Positions 32,010 through 40,767 of a DNA stretch of 64,000 bases are shown in pieces (position 1 is the stretch's first letter; each line of letters starts with the position of its first letter). Source of the stretch: JAFEDN01 sp963844565 (GTDB lineage Bacteria; Pseudomonadota; Gammaproteobacteria; Coxiellales; Coxiellaceae); NCBI GenBank assembly GCA_963844565.1, contig CAWJON010000002.1, positions 868,001-932,000 of the forward strand. The letters are read 5' to 3'. The notes below the pieces were generated by a model. That model had not been told where the DNA came from, ran no database searches, and was given only the letters and a program-made list of their open reading frames with translations. Both the position numbers and the translations under genes were made by a program.

Positions 32010-33098
32010 TTAAGTTGTGAGTAAACTGCTTGCTTTTTTGGTATTTGCTGCTAATTCATTCTTGTCGTCAGCACATAGGGTGACATGCCCTAATTTTCTG
32101 TTGGGCATCGGTTGTTTTCCATACCAGTGATAGTGTAAACCGGGAATTTTTAATAATTCTTGAATATTCTCAATTTTATTACCGATCAAATTTATCATCG
32201 TACAAAATGACCTGGATTTTGTTGAACCCAGAGGTAAACCCAAGATGGCGCGTAAGTGATTTTCAAATTGACTAGTCTCTGCACCTTCAATTGTCCAGTG
32301 TCCTGAGTTATGTACACGAGGCGCTATTTCATTAGCAATGAGTTTATCCTTTAGCACAAAAAATTCAATGGTCATAACGCCAACGTAATTGAATTTTTCT
32401 AAAATGGATAAGGCATATTTTTCGGCTAATAATTTCAATTTATTTTCAACGAAAGGTGCTTGTGAAGTAATTAGAATACCTTTTCGATGTTGATTTAAAA
32501 TCAGAGGATAAAATAGAATTTCACCTGTTTGATTTCTCACCGCAATCATAGAGACTTCAAAATCAAATGAGATAAATTTTTCAATAATTAATGGCCATGA
32601 ACACATTGAATCCCAGGCAGACTTGGTTTCTTCCCAGTTGTGTATCAATGCTTGACCTTTTCCATCATAACCATTACGTCTTGTTTTAAATATGAATGGA
32701 AAACCAAATTTTTCAACCGCATTAACGACATCATTCCAGCTCTCTGGCGCTGTATATTCAGTAGTTGGAATATTTAATTGATTTAGAAAATTTTTTTCAT
32801 ATAAGCGATCTTGCGTTATTTTTAATGCCTCTAAAGTGGGAAATAATTTATATTTATCTGCGATAGAAGAAACCTGTTCAATCGGTAGATTTTCTGTTTC
32901 ATAAGTGAAGCAATCAATCCCATGAAACTGATCTTTAATTTTATTTGTCTCGGAAAAATTAGCCTGTATAACGGTGGTAATATTTTTCGCGGCTGCATCT
33001 TCTTTGGGATCAATACAAATCACTTCGATGCCCAATGGATAAGCCGAAAGCGCCAGCATTTGAGCCAATTGGCCGCCGCCTAAGATACCCACTTTCAT
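32010..33098 (-). CDS. purK: 5-(carboxyamino)imidazole ribonucleotide synthase
   Basis: PurK is the ATP-grasp enzyme that makes N5-CAIR from AIR, ATP and bicarbonate in purine synthesis. The N-terminal Rossmann start GILGGGQLAQMLALSAYPLG, FTYETENLPIEQV, the FPFIFKTRRNGYDGKGQ nucleotide loop, and EIAPRVHNSGHWTIEGAETSQFENHLRAILGLPLG are all typical. Length 362 aa fits the family (~355-380). It begins 3 bp after purE on the same strand; the two act in sequence. Downstream to 31967 nothing else is seen. Confidence 0.95.
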   Translation of the reverse strand: MKVGILGGGQLAQMLALSAYPLGIEVICIDPKEDAAAKNITTVIQANFSETNKIKDQFHGIDCFTYETENLPIEQVSSIADKYKLFPTLEALKITQDRLYEKNFLNQLNIPTTEYTAPESWNDVVNAVEKFGFPFIFKTRRNGYDGKGQALIHNWEETKSAWDSMCSWPLIIEKFISFDFEVSMIAVRNQTGEILFYPLILNQHRKGILITSQAPFVENKLKLLAEKYALSILEKFNYVGVMTIEFFVLKDKLIANEIAPRVHNSGHWTIEGAETSQFENHLRAILGLPLGSTKSRSFCTMINLIGNKIENIQELLKIPGLHYHWYGKQPMPNRKLGHVTLCADDKNELAANTKKASSLLTT

Positions 33099-33101
33099 GA
33101 T

Positions 33102-33602
33102 TTACTCCTGTCTTGGATCTTTTTGAGATAGAACTTTTTCAGTTTGTTCTTTGCGAAATTGAACGAGTGATTTATCAATATCGGGATATTTGTTGGCTAA
33201 AATAGCTGCTGCCAGTAAAGCAGCATTGGTTGCACCTGTTTCGCCGATTGCTAAAGTGGCCACTGGAATCCCAGCCGGCATTTGTACAATGGATAACAGG
33301 GAATCGATTCCATTTAAAACCTTGGATTGAATGGGGACGCCCAATATAGGTAGTTGTGTTTTAGCTGCGAGCATACCCGGCAAATGTGCGGCGCCGCCTG
33401 CGCCAGCAATAATAATTTCAATGCCTCTAGACTTGGCATTTTCTGCAAAAGTAAACAATTTATCAGGTGTTCTGTGCGCAGAGATTACTTCAACTTCATA
33501 GGCAACCTTGAATTTATCCAATATTGTTGCAGCATGAATAAGCGTATCCCAATCGCTACATGATCCCATTACAATTGCAATTAATTTATTGTTACGGTTC
33601 AT
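33102..33602 (-). CDS. purE: N5-CAIR mutase (PurE, class I)
   Basis: PurE rearranges N5-CAIR to CAIR. The 166-aa length and motifs match class I bacterial enzymes: IVMGSCSDWDTLIHA, VISAHRTPDKLFTFAENA, IIAGAGGAAHLPGMLAAKTQLPILGVPI, QMPAGIPVATLAIGETGATNAALLAAAIL. The MGS-x-SDW signature and the catalytic His in AHR are present. It is cotranscribed with purK (3-bp gap). Confidence 0.96.
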   Translation of the reverse strand: MNRNNKLIAIVMGSCSDWDTLIHAATILDKFKVAYEVEVISAHRTPDKLFTFAENAKSRGIEIIIAGAGGAAHLPGMLAAKTQLPILGVPIQSKVLNGIDSLLSIVQMPAGIPVATLAIGETGATNAALLAAAILANKYPDIDKSLVQFRKEQTEKVLSQKDPRQE

Positions 33603-33664
33603 AAAGTTACCCTTGGTTCAAACCTAATAATACTTTAATCCATATATTTTTGTTTCGCCATCCT

Positions 33665-36145
33665 TTAATTTTGGATAATGGTTACCGTATTAATAGTGGG
33701 TGATCCAGAACCCGAATCCCAGAGCAGAGAAGCTTGTCCATTAATGGGTTTAAAGGGTGAAGAATATACCTTAGGATTACAATTATTATCAAAACTATTC
33801 TTGTCTGTGGCTATACCTATGGTACATACCCAGGGGGCATAGGCTTGTTTAGGGTCAACGCTAGAAAACTGGTAGAATTTGCTATTATCTAAATTATTAA
33901 TAATTATCGAAGTGAAATAGGTGCCATCAAAAAACTGATAAGCATTTTTATTTGACCCACTGGTATAGGCTGTGACGATTAAGGTCTTGGTAACAGAAAT
34001 AAGCCCATCAGCAGTTACCGTTGTTAAAAAAGAGCCCCCTTGTGCCTTGCTGTAGAAGGCAAGATCAACGGGATAACTATTCCCCATGCCAGCGGGAGGA
34101 TAACCTATTTGAAGTTGGTTAGGATTTTGTGCAAGGGTTAAAGAACCTTGGAAATTACTAGAGATAGCACTTTTGAAGGTTAGTGAATCGTTTAGCACCT
34201 TTATATTGCTATACACAATACAGGGGTCAAGGGGAAGGGTAGCGCCAATGTTAGTTGAAATCTGTGGCTGCTGAGCCTCTATATTTTTACCTTGGCAGTT
34301 AGCATTGGATTTATTCCAGCTCAGCTTAAGATTAGTATCAGGATTGACGGTGATATTCAAGGTTTCTGGGTTACCTGCATAGCTATCGGGATCATCATTG
34401 TATTTAACATAAATATTGACGGGCTGTGTGTTACTGCCGGTAGTGATATCCGCCGCATCAAACGTATTTTCTGCTGCAGGATTTCTAACTAAAAACGAAT
34501 TATTTGCGGAGGTAACAATTTGCCAATTTCCTGATATGGTTTTGCCACCCGAGAACGTAAATTGGGGTGGCACATTACTTTGGTTACTCACTAAAATGCT
34601 GTTAAGTGGAATAGCGTTCGGATCGTTGATTGATGCTGTATCAAAATTAATCTTTTGAGCCAATTTGTTTTTATCCCATTGAGGTTCATTGTTGGGATCA
34701 AAATTAATGTTTAAATCCAAAGAAACGTTTGTGCTGGAAAGAATTTGATTATTTCTATAACCGTTTGCAGTGATAATAATCTCATAGACGTTCCGATCGT
34801 TATTCGGCGCGGCGCCATTAGGAATGGGCGCGGTTGAGTAAACAATGCTTTGATATATAGAGTTATTATCACTTTTGACATCAACATTTAACAGTGTTTG
34901 AGGAGGGGGAGGTGGATTATTACCATTCGGTTTTAAAGATAAAGTATAAACAACCTTATCAAATAGAGACTCATCGATGTTGAAATAGTCACGGGTACGT
35001 ATTTCTTGTATGTAATTCCCGGTCTTTAAATATTGAGGACTTGGATTCGAACTCGATCCGATAACAACTTTCTTGGTCATTTCATCTTTAATAGCTAAAA
35101 CACGTGTTGCGCGGATGACCGGTTGCTGCACCCAATTCTTAAGAGAACTTAAGCCATCATCAGGAAAAAGTGCATAATTAGCAACGGGATAAGCGAGAGA
35201 TAACATTATACTGGTGCTATCGGGTTGACCATTTAACCCTTTAGAAAATTCACCCAACAAAGAACTTTCAATTTTGTTTGTCAAGATGGTGCCGATGCGA
35301 ATGCGTTCATCCGTTTCAGCAGCGCTGTGAGTCAAATAAGAAGATAATTTAATTCTGGGGGTAAATAAGTGTTCAATCCCTGCATTGTAGGCAAAGGTTG
35401 AATTTTGTGAATGGTCTTCATATTTCATGTCATAATTTAATTGGCTATAGCCACCACCGAGGGTAATCAGCGTTTGCCTCAATGGACTTAGTGAAATATT
35501 AGCTGTTCCAGTACCTTCTTTTCCACCAGCAATTCGACGAAAATTTAAATCCGTTTCATTATTTTGATAATAGATATTATTAGATAATTCTTTGCTGTTA
35601 GCTTGAATATAATAACCGCTCACATCAACACTACGAATTAAACGACTCGAAAATAAATAGCGGTAAGCCGCACCAATGGCGTTTTGGTTTATCGATTCTT
35701 TGACGGTGCCGCTAGCAAAATCATAGGGTAATTTTTGATTTAGATATTCATAGGTAATTTTTGTTTGCTGATGAGAGTTCCAAATATGCGCTAAAGTAAT
35801 GTTGACGCGTTGTTCATTGGCCCCGATGTCGGTTTGTAACCCTAACCCATTGTCATAGAATAATTGAACATAAGATAATTCAGGTATCCATTTTAATTCT
35901 GTATCATATCGCAATCCGAAATTAACTGGGCCTTCATAGCCTAATTGTTGGGTATCGATCGGTGTTTCTTCTAATTGAATCGCTTTGGTCTCATTAGCTT
36001 GTTGGACGCAATCCATAACGCTGGAAGAATCAACACAGGAAAAATTTTCCGCAATTCCGCTATCAGCCTCTACTGGCCCAATTGAAAAAGAGAAGAAGAG
36101 AGTCAACGGTAAAAAAATTTTGATTAATGTATTTTGCAAGTACAA
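33665..36145 (-). CDS. Predicted outer-membrane beta-barrel protein with Ig-like C-terminal repeats
   Basis: No named family is confidently recognised. The 826-aa protein has a signal peptide (LIKIFLPLTLFFSFSIGPVEADS), then ~300 residues (about 70-390) of alternating strands with YDTELKWIPELSYVQLFYDNG, VNITLAHIW, YRYLFSSRLIRSVDVSGYYIQ and LITLGGGYSQLNYDM, consistent with a 12-strand barrel. A PPPPPQ linker near 426-433 follows, then ~390 residues in which at least three Ig/cadherin-like segments can be read. This N-barrel, C-passenger order is that of inverse autotransporters (intimin/invasin type), suggesting a surface adhesin. No LysM domain is evident. Confidence 0.65.
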   Translation of the reverse strand: MYLQNTLIKIFLPLTLFFSFSIGPVEADSGIAENFSCVDSSSVMDCVQQANETKAIQLEETPIDTQQLGYEGPVNFGLRYDTELKWIPELSYVQLFYDNGLGLQTDIGANEQRVNITLAHIWNSHQQTKITYEYLNQKLPYDFASGTVKESINQNAIGAAYRYLFSSRLIRSVDVSGYYIQANSKELSNNIYYQNNETDLNFRRIAGGKEGTGTANISLSPLRQTLITLGGGYSQLNYDMKYEDHSQNSTFAYNAGIEHLFTPRIKLSSYLTHSAAETDERIRIGTILTNKIESSLLGEFSKGLNGQPDSTSIMLSLAYPVANYALFPDDGLSSLKNWVQQPVIRATRVLAIKDEMTKKVVIGSSSNPSPQYLKTGNYIQEIRTRDYFNIDESLFDKVVYTLSLKPNGNNPPPPPQTLLNVDVKSDNNSIYQSIVYSTAPIPNGAAPNNDRNVYEIIITANGYRNNQILSSTNVSLDLNINFDPNNEPQWDKNKLAQKINFDTASINDPNAIPLNSILVSNQSNVPPQFTFSGGKTISGNWQIVTSANNSFLVRNPAAENTFDAADITTGSNTQPVNIYVKYNDDPDSYAGNPETLNITVNPDTNLKLSWNKSNANCQGKNIEAQQPQISTNIGATLPLDPCIVYSNIKVLNDSLTFKSAISSNFQGSLTLAQNPNQLQIGYPPAGMGNSYPVDLAFYSKAQGGSFLTTVTADGLISVTKTLIVTAYTSGSNKNAYQFFDGTYFTSIIINNLDNSKFYQFSSVDPKQAYAPWVCTIGIATDKNSFDNNCNPKVYSSPFKPINGQASLLWDSGSGSPTINTVTIIQN

Positions 36146-36344
36146 TCATCCTTAGCAATACTGGTATTTAAGTAAGCGTAATAGTATTCGCCATTCCTTA
36201 AGGAATTATTAAAGGTGTACAGTAAAATTCTTTAATTAGATATGTTGATCATCCTATGAACTTGGCTCTTGTCAGTGTTCAGTCAAATAGGTAGACTAGC
36301 GCAGTTCCCGCTAAGGGAATTCTCTTTCTACATCTTTTTCATAT

Positions 36345-36980
36345 ATGGGGCATGTTTTGAAAAGGCTTTTACCTAAAAAAGATAGTTTTTTTGAGCTTTT
36401 TGAACAAGCAGCATACCAACTAGAAAGCGCGGCCGAGCAGTTTGTAAATTTGGTGCATGATTTAAACCATTCTCGCGATTATGCAAAACTGATTGCAGAC
36501 CATGAAGCCAAGGCTGATAATTGTGCGCGTGCGACATTTGATCTTCTCCATAAAGCCTTTATTACTCCCTTCGATCGCCATGATATTCACACCTTGACCA
36601 GAAAACTTGATGATATTTTGGATATTATTAATCGAACCACTCGAAGAATTGTTTTATATCAGTTCACTAATTTACCGCCTGGTATCATAAAGATTGCCGA
36701 ATCAGTGTTACAAGCAGTTCGGGCTTTAAGACAAGCGCTGAGCCAGTTGAATAACCTAAAACATGCTTCCGAGATTATTAAATTATGCAATTTAGTCAGC
36801 GAAGCAGATAGTAACTCTGAGAAAACGATGTTAGAAGGAGTAGACACCCTTTTTCTGGAAGAGCATGATTTTAAATACTTATTAAAATCCAAAGAAATTT
36901 TTGAATACAGCGTGGATATTGTCCATGAATGTCATGACTTAGCTGATGTAATCAAAGGGATTGTTTTGGAGTATTCTTAA
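36345..36980 (+). CDS. DUF47 family PhoU-like protein
   Basis: A 211-aa all-helical protein of the DUF47/TIGR00153 family (MGHVLKRLLPKKDSFFELFEQAAYQLESAAEQFV ... DRHDIHTLTRKLDDILDIINRTTRR). The family resembles PhoU, and its genes commonly sit next to Pit phosphate transporters, as here; it is thought to regulate or assist phosphate uptake. The DRHDIHTLTRKLDDILD block carries the conserved acidic/His metal-binding signature. It precedes pit by 28 bp on the same strand. The upstream 200 bp holds a short TTCCC/GGGAA inverted repeat but no clear terminator. Confidence 0.9.
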   Translation: MGHVLKRLLPKKDSFFELFEQAAYQLESAAEQFVNLVHDLNHSRDYAKLIADHEAKADNCARATFDLLHKAFITPFDRHDIHTLTRKLDDILDIINRTTRRIVLYQFTNLPPGIIKIAESVLQAVRALRQALSQLNNLKHASEIIKLCNLVSEADSNSEKTMLEGVDTLFLEEHDFKYLLKSKEIFEYSVDIVHECHDLADVIKGIVLEYS

Positions 36981-37008
36981 ATATGCTGCCTGCGCGGAAC
37001 GTTACGCT

Positions 37009-38025
37009 ATGATGCATCATGAATTGATAGGAATAGTGCTTTTAGTTGGTCTTGCCTTGATATTTGATTTCCTCAATGGTTTTCACGACTCAGCTAACTC
37101 TATTGCGACTATTGTTTCCACTCGAGCATTAAAACCGCATTGGGCAGTTATTTGGGCCGCTTTTTTTAATTTTATCGCTTTCTTATTTTTTAAATTGCAT
37201 GTGGCTGATACGATCGGTACTGGATTGATCAATACCAATGTGGTTGATAATTTGTTAATTTTCTCAACTTTATGTGGCGCTATTTTTTGGAATATCCTGA
37301 CTTGGTACTTTGGTATTCCTTCAAGTTCCTCTCATGCACTGATTGGAGGATTGGTAGGTTCAAGTTTGGTGAAAGCAGGACCTCATTCGATACAAATTTT
37401 AGGCATCAGTAAAGTAGTCGCTTCTATTTTCTTTTCTCCGGTATTGGGTTTTATTTTAGGGTTACTCTTTATCTATATTGTGACGATGGTGTTTTTTAAT
37501 TTTAACCGTCCCAAAGTTGATAAATGGTTTGGACGGATGCAATTCTTTTCTTCTGCATTGATGAGTTTGGGACATGGTGCAAATGATGCCCAAAAAACAA
37601 TGGGAATTATCGCCATATTGTTGTACACGTCACATTTAATTGGGCCTCTTTTCTATGTTCCTTTATGGGTGATCTTCACTTGTAATTTTGTAATGGCGCT
37701 TGGCACATTGTTAGGTGGATGGCGGATTGTTAAAACCATGGGGATGAGAATAACTAAGTTAAAGCCGGTCCATGGCAGTTGTGCAGAATTTGCCGGCGCC
37801 TGTACTTTGTTTTTGGCGACGCATTTGGGCATCCCGGTTTCTACAACGCATACCATTGCAGGCGCAATATTTGGTGTTGGATCAGGTAATAAATCATCTG
37901 CTGTGCGCTGGGGAATTGCTCAAAGGATTGTAATCGCTTGGATCATAACATTGCCCGCAGCAGGAATTGTTTCTGCCGCTATTTGGTTAAGTCTGCATTG
38001 GATAACTGTTTTTGCGTTGAGGTAA
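37009..38025 (+). CDS. pit: Low-affinity inorganic phosphate transporter (Pit family)
   Basis: A 338-aa inner-membrane transporter. The two conserved PiT signatures are intact: FDFLNGFHDSANSIATIVSTRAL in the N-terminal half and SLGHGANDAQKTMGIIA in the second. ATG 37009 is preferred; the frame is open to 36961 in the DUF47 end. Pit proteins import metal-phosphate complexes using the proton gradient. The DUF47 gene upstream is the usual partner. It is followed 4 bp later by minC, so phosphate transport and division-site genes may share a transcript. The membrane topology looks complete, including the C-terminal AHLGIPVSTTHTIAGAIFGVG-like segment. Confidence 0.93.
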   Translation: MMHHELIGIVLLVGLALIFDFLNGFHDSANSIATIVSTRALKPHWAVIWAAFFNFIAFLFFKLHVADTIGTGLINTNVVDNLLIFSTLCGAIFWNILTWYFGIPSSSSHALIGGLVGSSLVKAGPHSIQILGISKVVASIFFSPVLGFILGLLFIYIVTMVFFNFNRPKVDKWFGRMQFFSSALMSLGHGANDAQKTMGIIAILLYTSHLIGPLFYVPLWVIFTCNFVMALGTLLGGWRIVKTMGMRITKLKPVHGSCAEFAGACTLFLATHLGIPVSTTHTIAGAIFGVGSGNKSSAVRWGIAQRIVIAWIITLPAAGIVSAAIWLSLHWITVFALR

Positions 38026-38029
38026 AACA

Positions 38030-38761
38030 ATGGCTAAAAAAATTGATGAAGCCTTTAAATTGAAGGCAAATTTCTTTCCAGTAACTATCGTACAATTTGC
38101 CCGTTTGGATTTACCCAATATTTTGCAGCAATTGAATAGTATACAAACCGCTGCGCCTAATTATTTTCATCAATCCCCTATCATCATTGATTTAACCAAT
38201 GTTAAAAGAAACTCAAAATCGATTGATTTGCATGAACTGGTTGAAACTTTGCGTACCTATCAGATGATTCCAGTGGGAATCCAAGGCTTATTATCTGGGG
38301 AAGAAAAAGTAGCGGAAACGGTTAATTTACCCATTTGGAAGCATGATGTCCGAGACCAAACTAAAGAATTAGAGGTTAAAACAGAAAAAAATGCGGTTAT
38401 TAAAAAAAATACCAATCTAGTTATTAATAGACCTGTCCGTTCTGGTATTCGTGTTTATGCCAAGCAATCTAATTTAGTTTTACTTGCGCCCGTGAGCTCT
38501 GGAGCCGAATGTATAGCCGATGGCAGTATTTTTTGCTATGCGCCTGTTCGCGGACGTTTATTAGCTGGAGCAGAGGGTAATCAACAAGCAGAAATATTTT
38601 GCCAAGACCTCGAAGCTGAGTTAATATCAATTGCTGGATATTATGTTATTGATGGGGATTATCCCGACGAAAGAAAGGGTTCCTTTCACATCAGGTTAAA
38701 AGATAACAAGATACTTATTAACAATTTTTCCTTAGAAAGGAGTGTATTGTGTCAAAAATAG
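38030..38761 (+). CDS. minC: Septum site-determining protein MinC
   Basis: MinC inhibits FtsZ assembly away from midcell. The C-terminal domain is recognisable from NRPVRSGIRVYAKQSNLVLLAPVSSGAECIADGSIFCYAPVRGRLLAGAEGNQQAEIFCQDLEAELISIAGYYVI, with the right-handed beta-helix typical of MinC. The N-terminal domain (residues ~1-100) is more diverged. Length 243 aa. It overlaps minD by 13 bp. Confidence 0.93.
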   Translation: MAKKIDEAFKLKANFFPVTIVQFARLDLPNILQQLNSIQTAAPNYFHQSPIIIDLTNVKRNSKSIDLHELVETLRTYQMIPVGIQGLLSGEEKVAETVNLPIWKHDVRDQTKELEVKTEKNAVIKKNTNLVINRPVRSGIRVYAKQSNLVLLAPVSSGAECIADGSIFCYAPVRGRLLAGAEGNQQAEIFCQDLEAELISIAGYYVIDGDYPDERKGSFHIRLKDNKILINNFSLERSVLCQK

Positions 38762-39564
38762 TGGTTGTTACATCAGGCAAGGGTGGAGTAGGGAAGACCA
38801 CCACTAGCGCCTCATTTGCAATTGGTTTAGCCAATGCAGGCTATAAAACAGTAGTAATTGATTTTGATATTGGGTTAAGGAACTTAGATCTAATAATGGG
38901 TTGTGAGCGTCGTGTGGTGTATGACATTGCCAGCATCATCCACAAGGAGGCCAGTGTAAAACAGGCGCTTATAAAAGATAAAAATTGTCCCAATTTATTT
39001 ATTTTGGCGGCTTCGCAAACTCGTGATAAGAACATATTAACGGCGGACGCTGTTGATTCAATATTGAAAGAACTGAGAGAAACTTTTGATTTTATTATTT
39101 GCGACTCCCCAGCTGGAATTGAGCAAGGCGCCCTGATGGCTATGTATTTTGCAGATGTTGCTTTGGTGGTGAGTAACCCTGAAGTATCCTCAGTTAGAGA
39201 TGCTGACCGCATTCTGGGCTTTTTGGATAGCAAGACATTGTTAGCAACTCAAGGAAGCGAAATTGAAAAACATCTCGTGGTAACCCGATATGTAGAAAAA
39301 AGGGTTTCCAGCGGAGATATGATGTCGTTAGCAGATATTCAAGAACTTTTGGGCATTCCCTTACTGGGTGTTATTCCAGAATGTTCTTCTGTATTAAAGG
39401 CCTCCAACTTGGGTGAGCCGGTTATTTTGGATAAAAAAAGTAAGGCTGGTCAAGCTTATGAACACATTGTTCAGCGCTTTTTGGGCGTTGGGAAGATGAA
39501 AAGTAAGAAGACTGGGTCTTTTTTCCAACGTTTATTTAAAAATAATAGGGAGCTTGTTGCATGA
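38749..39564 (+). CDS. minD: Septum site-determining ATPase MinD
   Basis: MinD is the membrane-cycling ATPase that recruits MinC. The deviant Walker A motif VTSGKGGVGKTTTSASFAIGL is at the N-terminus. FIICDSPAGIEQGALMAMYFADVALVVSNPEVSSVRDADRILGFL follows, and the amphipathic membrane-targeting helix is the C-terminal KKTGSFFQRLFKNNRELVA. Length 271 aa. GTG 38749 lies inside the minC end; a strong AAAGGAG precedes it. ATGA overlap with minE. Confidence 0.96.
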   Translation: MSKIVVVTSGKGGVGKTTTSASFAIGLANAGYKTVVIDFDIGLRNLDLIMGCERRVVYDIASIIHKEASVKQALIKDKNCPNLFILAASQTRDKNILTADAVDSILKELRETFDFIICDSPAGIEQGALMAMYFADVALVVSNPEVSSVRDADRILGFLDSKTLLATQGSEIEKHLVVTRYVEKRVSSGDMMSLADIQELLGIPLLGVIPECSSVLKASNLGEPVILDKKSKAGQAYEHIVQRFLGVGKMKSKKTGSFFQRLFKNNRELVA

Positions 39565-39812
39565 AATGGATTAATAAACTTTTTAATGGAAAATCTGCCT
39601 ATACAGCAAAAGACCGTTTAAAAATTGTGATTGCACAAGAGCGTTCGGCTAAAGATCAACCCGATTTTTTGCCGTTATTACATAAAGAAATTTTAGCGGT
39701 TATAGAAAAATATATGTCGGTGAGTTCAGATATGGTTGAAGTTGATTTTAAACATCAAAATAAAAGTGCGGTATTGATGTTAAACGTCATTCTTCCTGAG
39801 AAAAATAAATAA
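39561..39812 (+). CDS. minE: Cell division topological specificity factor MinE
   Basis: MinE stimulates MinD ATPase and drives pole-to-pole oscillation. The 83-aa protein has a short N-terminal membrane-binding start (MKWINKLF), the MinD-contact region (AYTAKDRLKIVIAQERSAKDQPDFLPLLHKEILAVIEKYM) and the C-terminal dimer domain (VDFKHQNKSAVLMLNVILPEK). It is the last gene of the minCDE block. accA follows after 7 bp. Confidence 0.94.
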   Translation: MKWINKLFNGKSAYTAKDRLKIVIAQERSAKDQPDFLPLLHKEILAVIEKYMSVSSDMVEVDFKHQNKSAVLMLNVILPEKNK

Positions 39813-39819
39813 TATTCCT

Positions 39820-40764
39820 ATGATGGACTACTTAGAATTTGAAAAACCTATTGCAGATATAGAACAGAAAATAGAAGCGTTACGTCGCGTGGGCAGTGAA
39901 CAAAAAATAAATTTAAACAAAGAGATTACTCGTTTGGGTAAAAAAAGCAAAAATTTAACTTCCGAAATTTTCGCTTCTTTAAGCGCTCAGCAAATTGTAC
40001 AATTGGCCAGGCATCCCATGCGTCCCTATACGCTGGATTACATTGAACATATTTTTACTGATTTCGATGAGTTACATGGCGACCGCCATTACAGTAGTGC
40101 CCCGGAAATAGTGGGCGGAATGGCGCGTTTGGAAGGACAACCCGTCATGATTCTTGGTCATCAAAAAGGACGTACGACCAAAGAAAAATTGGTGCGAAAT
40201 TTCGGTATGCCTTCTCCGGAAAGTTTTCGAAAAGCAAAACGTCTCATGGAATTAGCCGAACGTTTTTGTTTGCCGCTATTCACTTTTTTAGATACCACTG
40301 GGGCTTTTCCCGGCATAGCGGCTGAAGAACATAATCAAAGTGAGGCCATTGCCAGAAATCTTGCAGTTATGTCTACACTTAAAACTCCGATTATTTGTAC
40401 TGTTATTGGCGAAGGATGTTCAGGAGGAGCTTTAGCGATCGGTGTTGGAGATTTAACACTCATGCTTCAATATAGCTATTATTCAGTAATCTCTCCTGAA
40501 GGCTGTGCCTCTATCTTATGGAAAAGCGCTTCAAAGGCTAACGAGGCCGCAGAGGCCTTAAATTTAACGGCCGATCGTTTACTGGCATTAGGTTTAATTG
40601 ATGAAGTCATTCCTGAACCGCTGGGAGGGGCACATCGTGATGTCAAGGAAACCACTGCGCGCGTAAAAGAAAATTTACTAAAACATTTAAAGATCTTACA
40701 AAGTAAACCTTTAAATGTCTTGCTCGATGAGCGTTATGAAAAATTACTTCAAATTGGCACTTAA
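39820..40764 (+). CDS. accA: Acetyl-CoA carboxylase carboxyltransferase subunit alpha
   Basis: AccA with AccD transfers the carboxyl group from biotin to acetyl-CoA, making malonyl-CoA. The 314-aa product has MDYLEFEKPIADIEQKIEALR at the start, then HPMRPYTLDYIEHIFTDFDELHGDRHYS, GHQKGRTTKEKLVRNFGMPSPESFRKAKRLMELAERF, TGAFPGIAAEEHNQSEAIARNL and SYYSVISPEGCASILWKSA. All family blocks are complete. A second ATG (39823) fits equally well. Followed 3 bp later by tilS, the common accA-tilS order. Confidence 0.96.
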   Translation: MMDYLEFEKPIADIEQKIEALRRVGSEQKINLNKEITRLGKKSKNLTSEIFASLSAQQIVQLARHPMRPYTLDYIEHIFTDFDELHGDRHYSSAPEIVGGMARLEGQPVMILGHQKGRTTKEKLVRNFGMPSPESFRKAKRLMELAERFCLPLFTFLDTTGAFPGIAAEEHNQSEAIARNLAVMSTLKTPIICTVIGEGCSGGALAIGVGDLTLMLQYSYYSVISPEGCASILWKSASKANEAAEALNLTADRLLALGLIDEVIPEPLGGAHRDVKETTARVKENLLKHLKILQSKPLNVLLDERYEKLLQIGT

Positions 40765-40767
40765 AGT

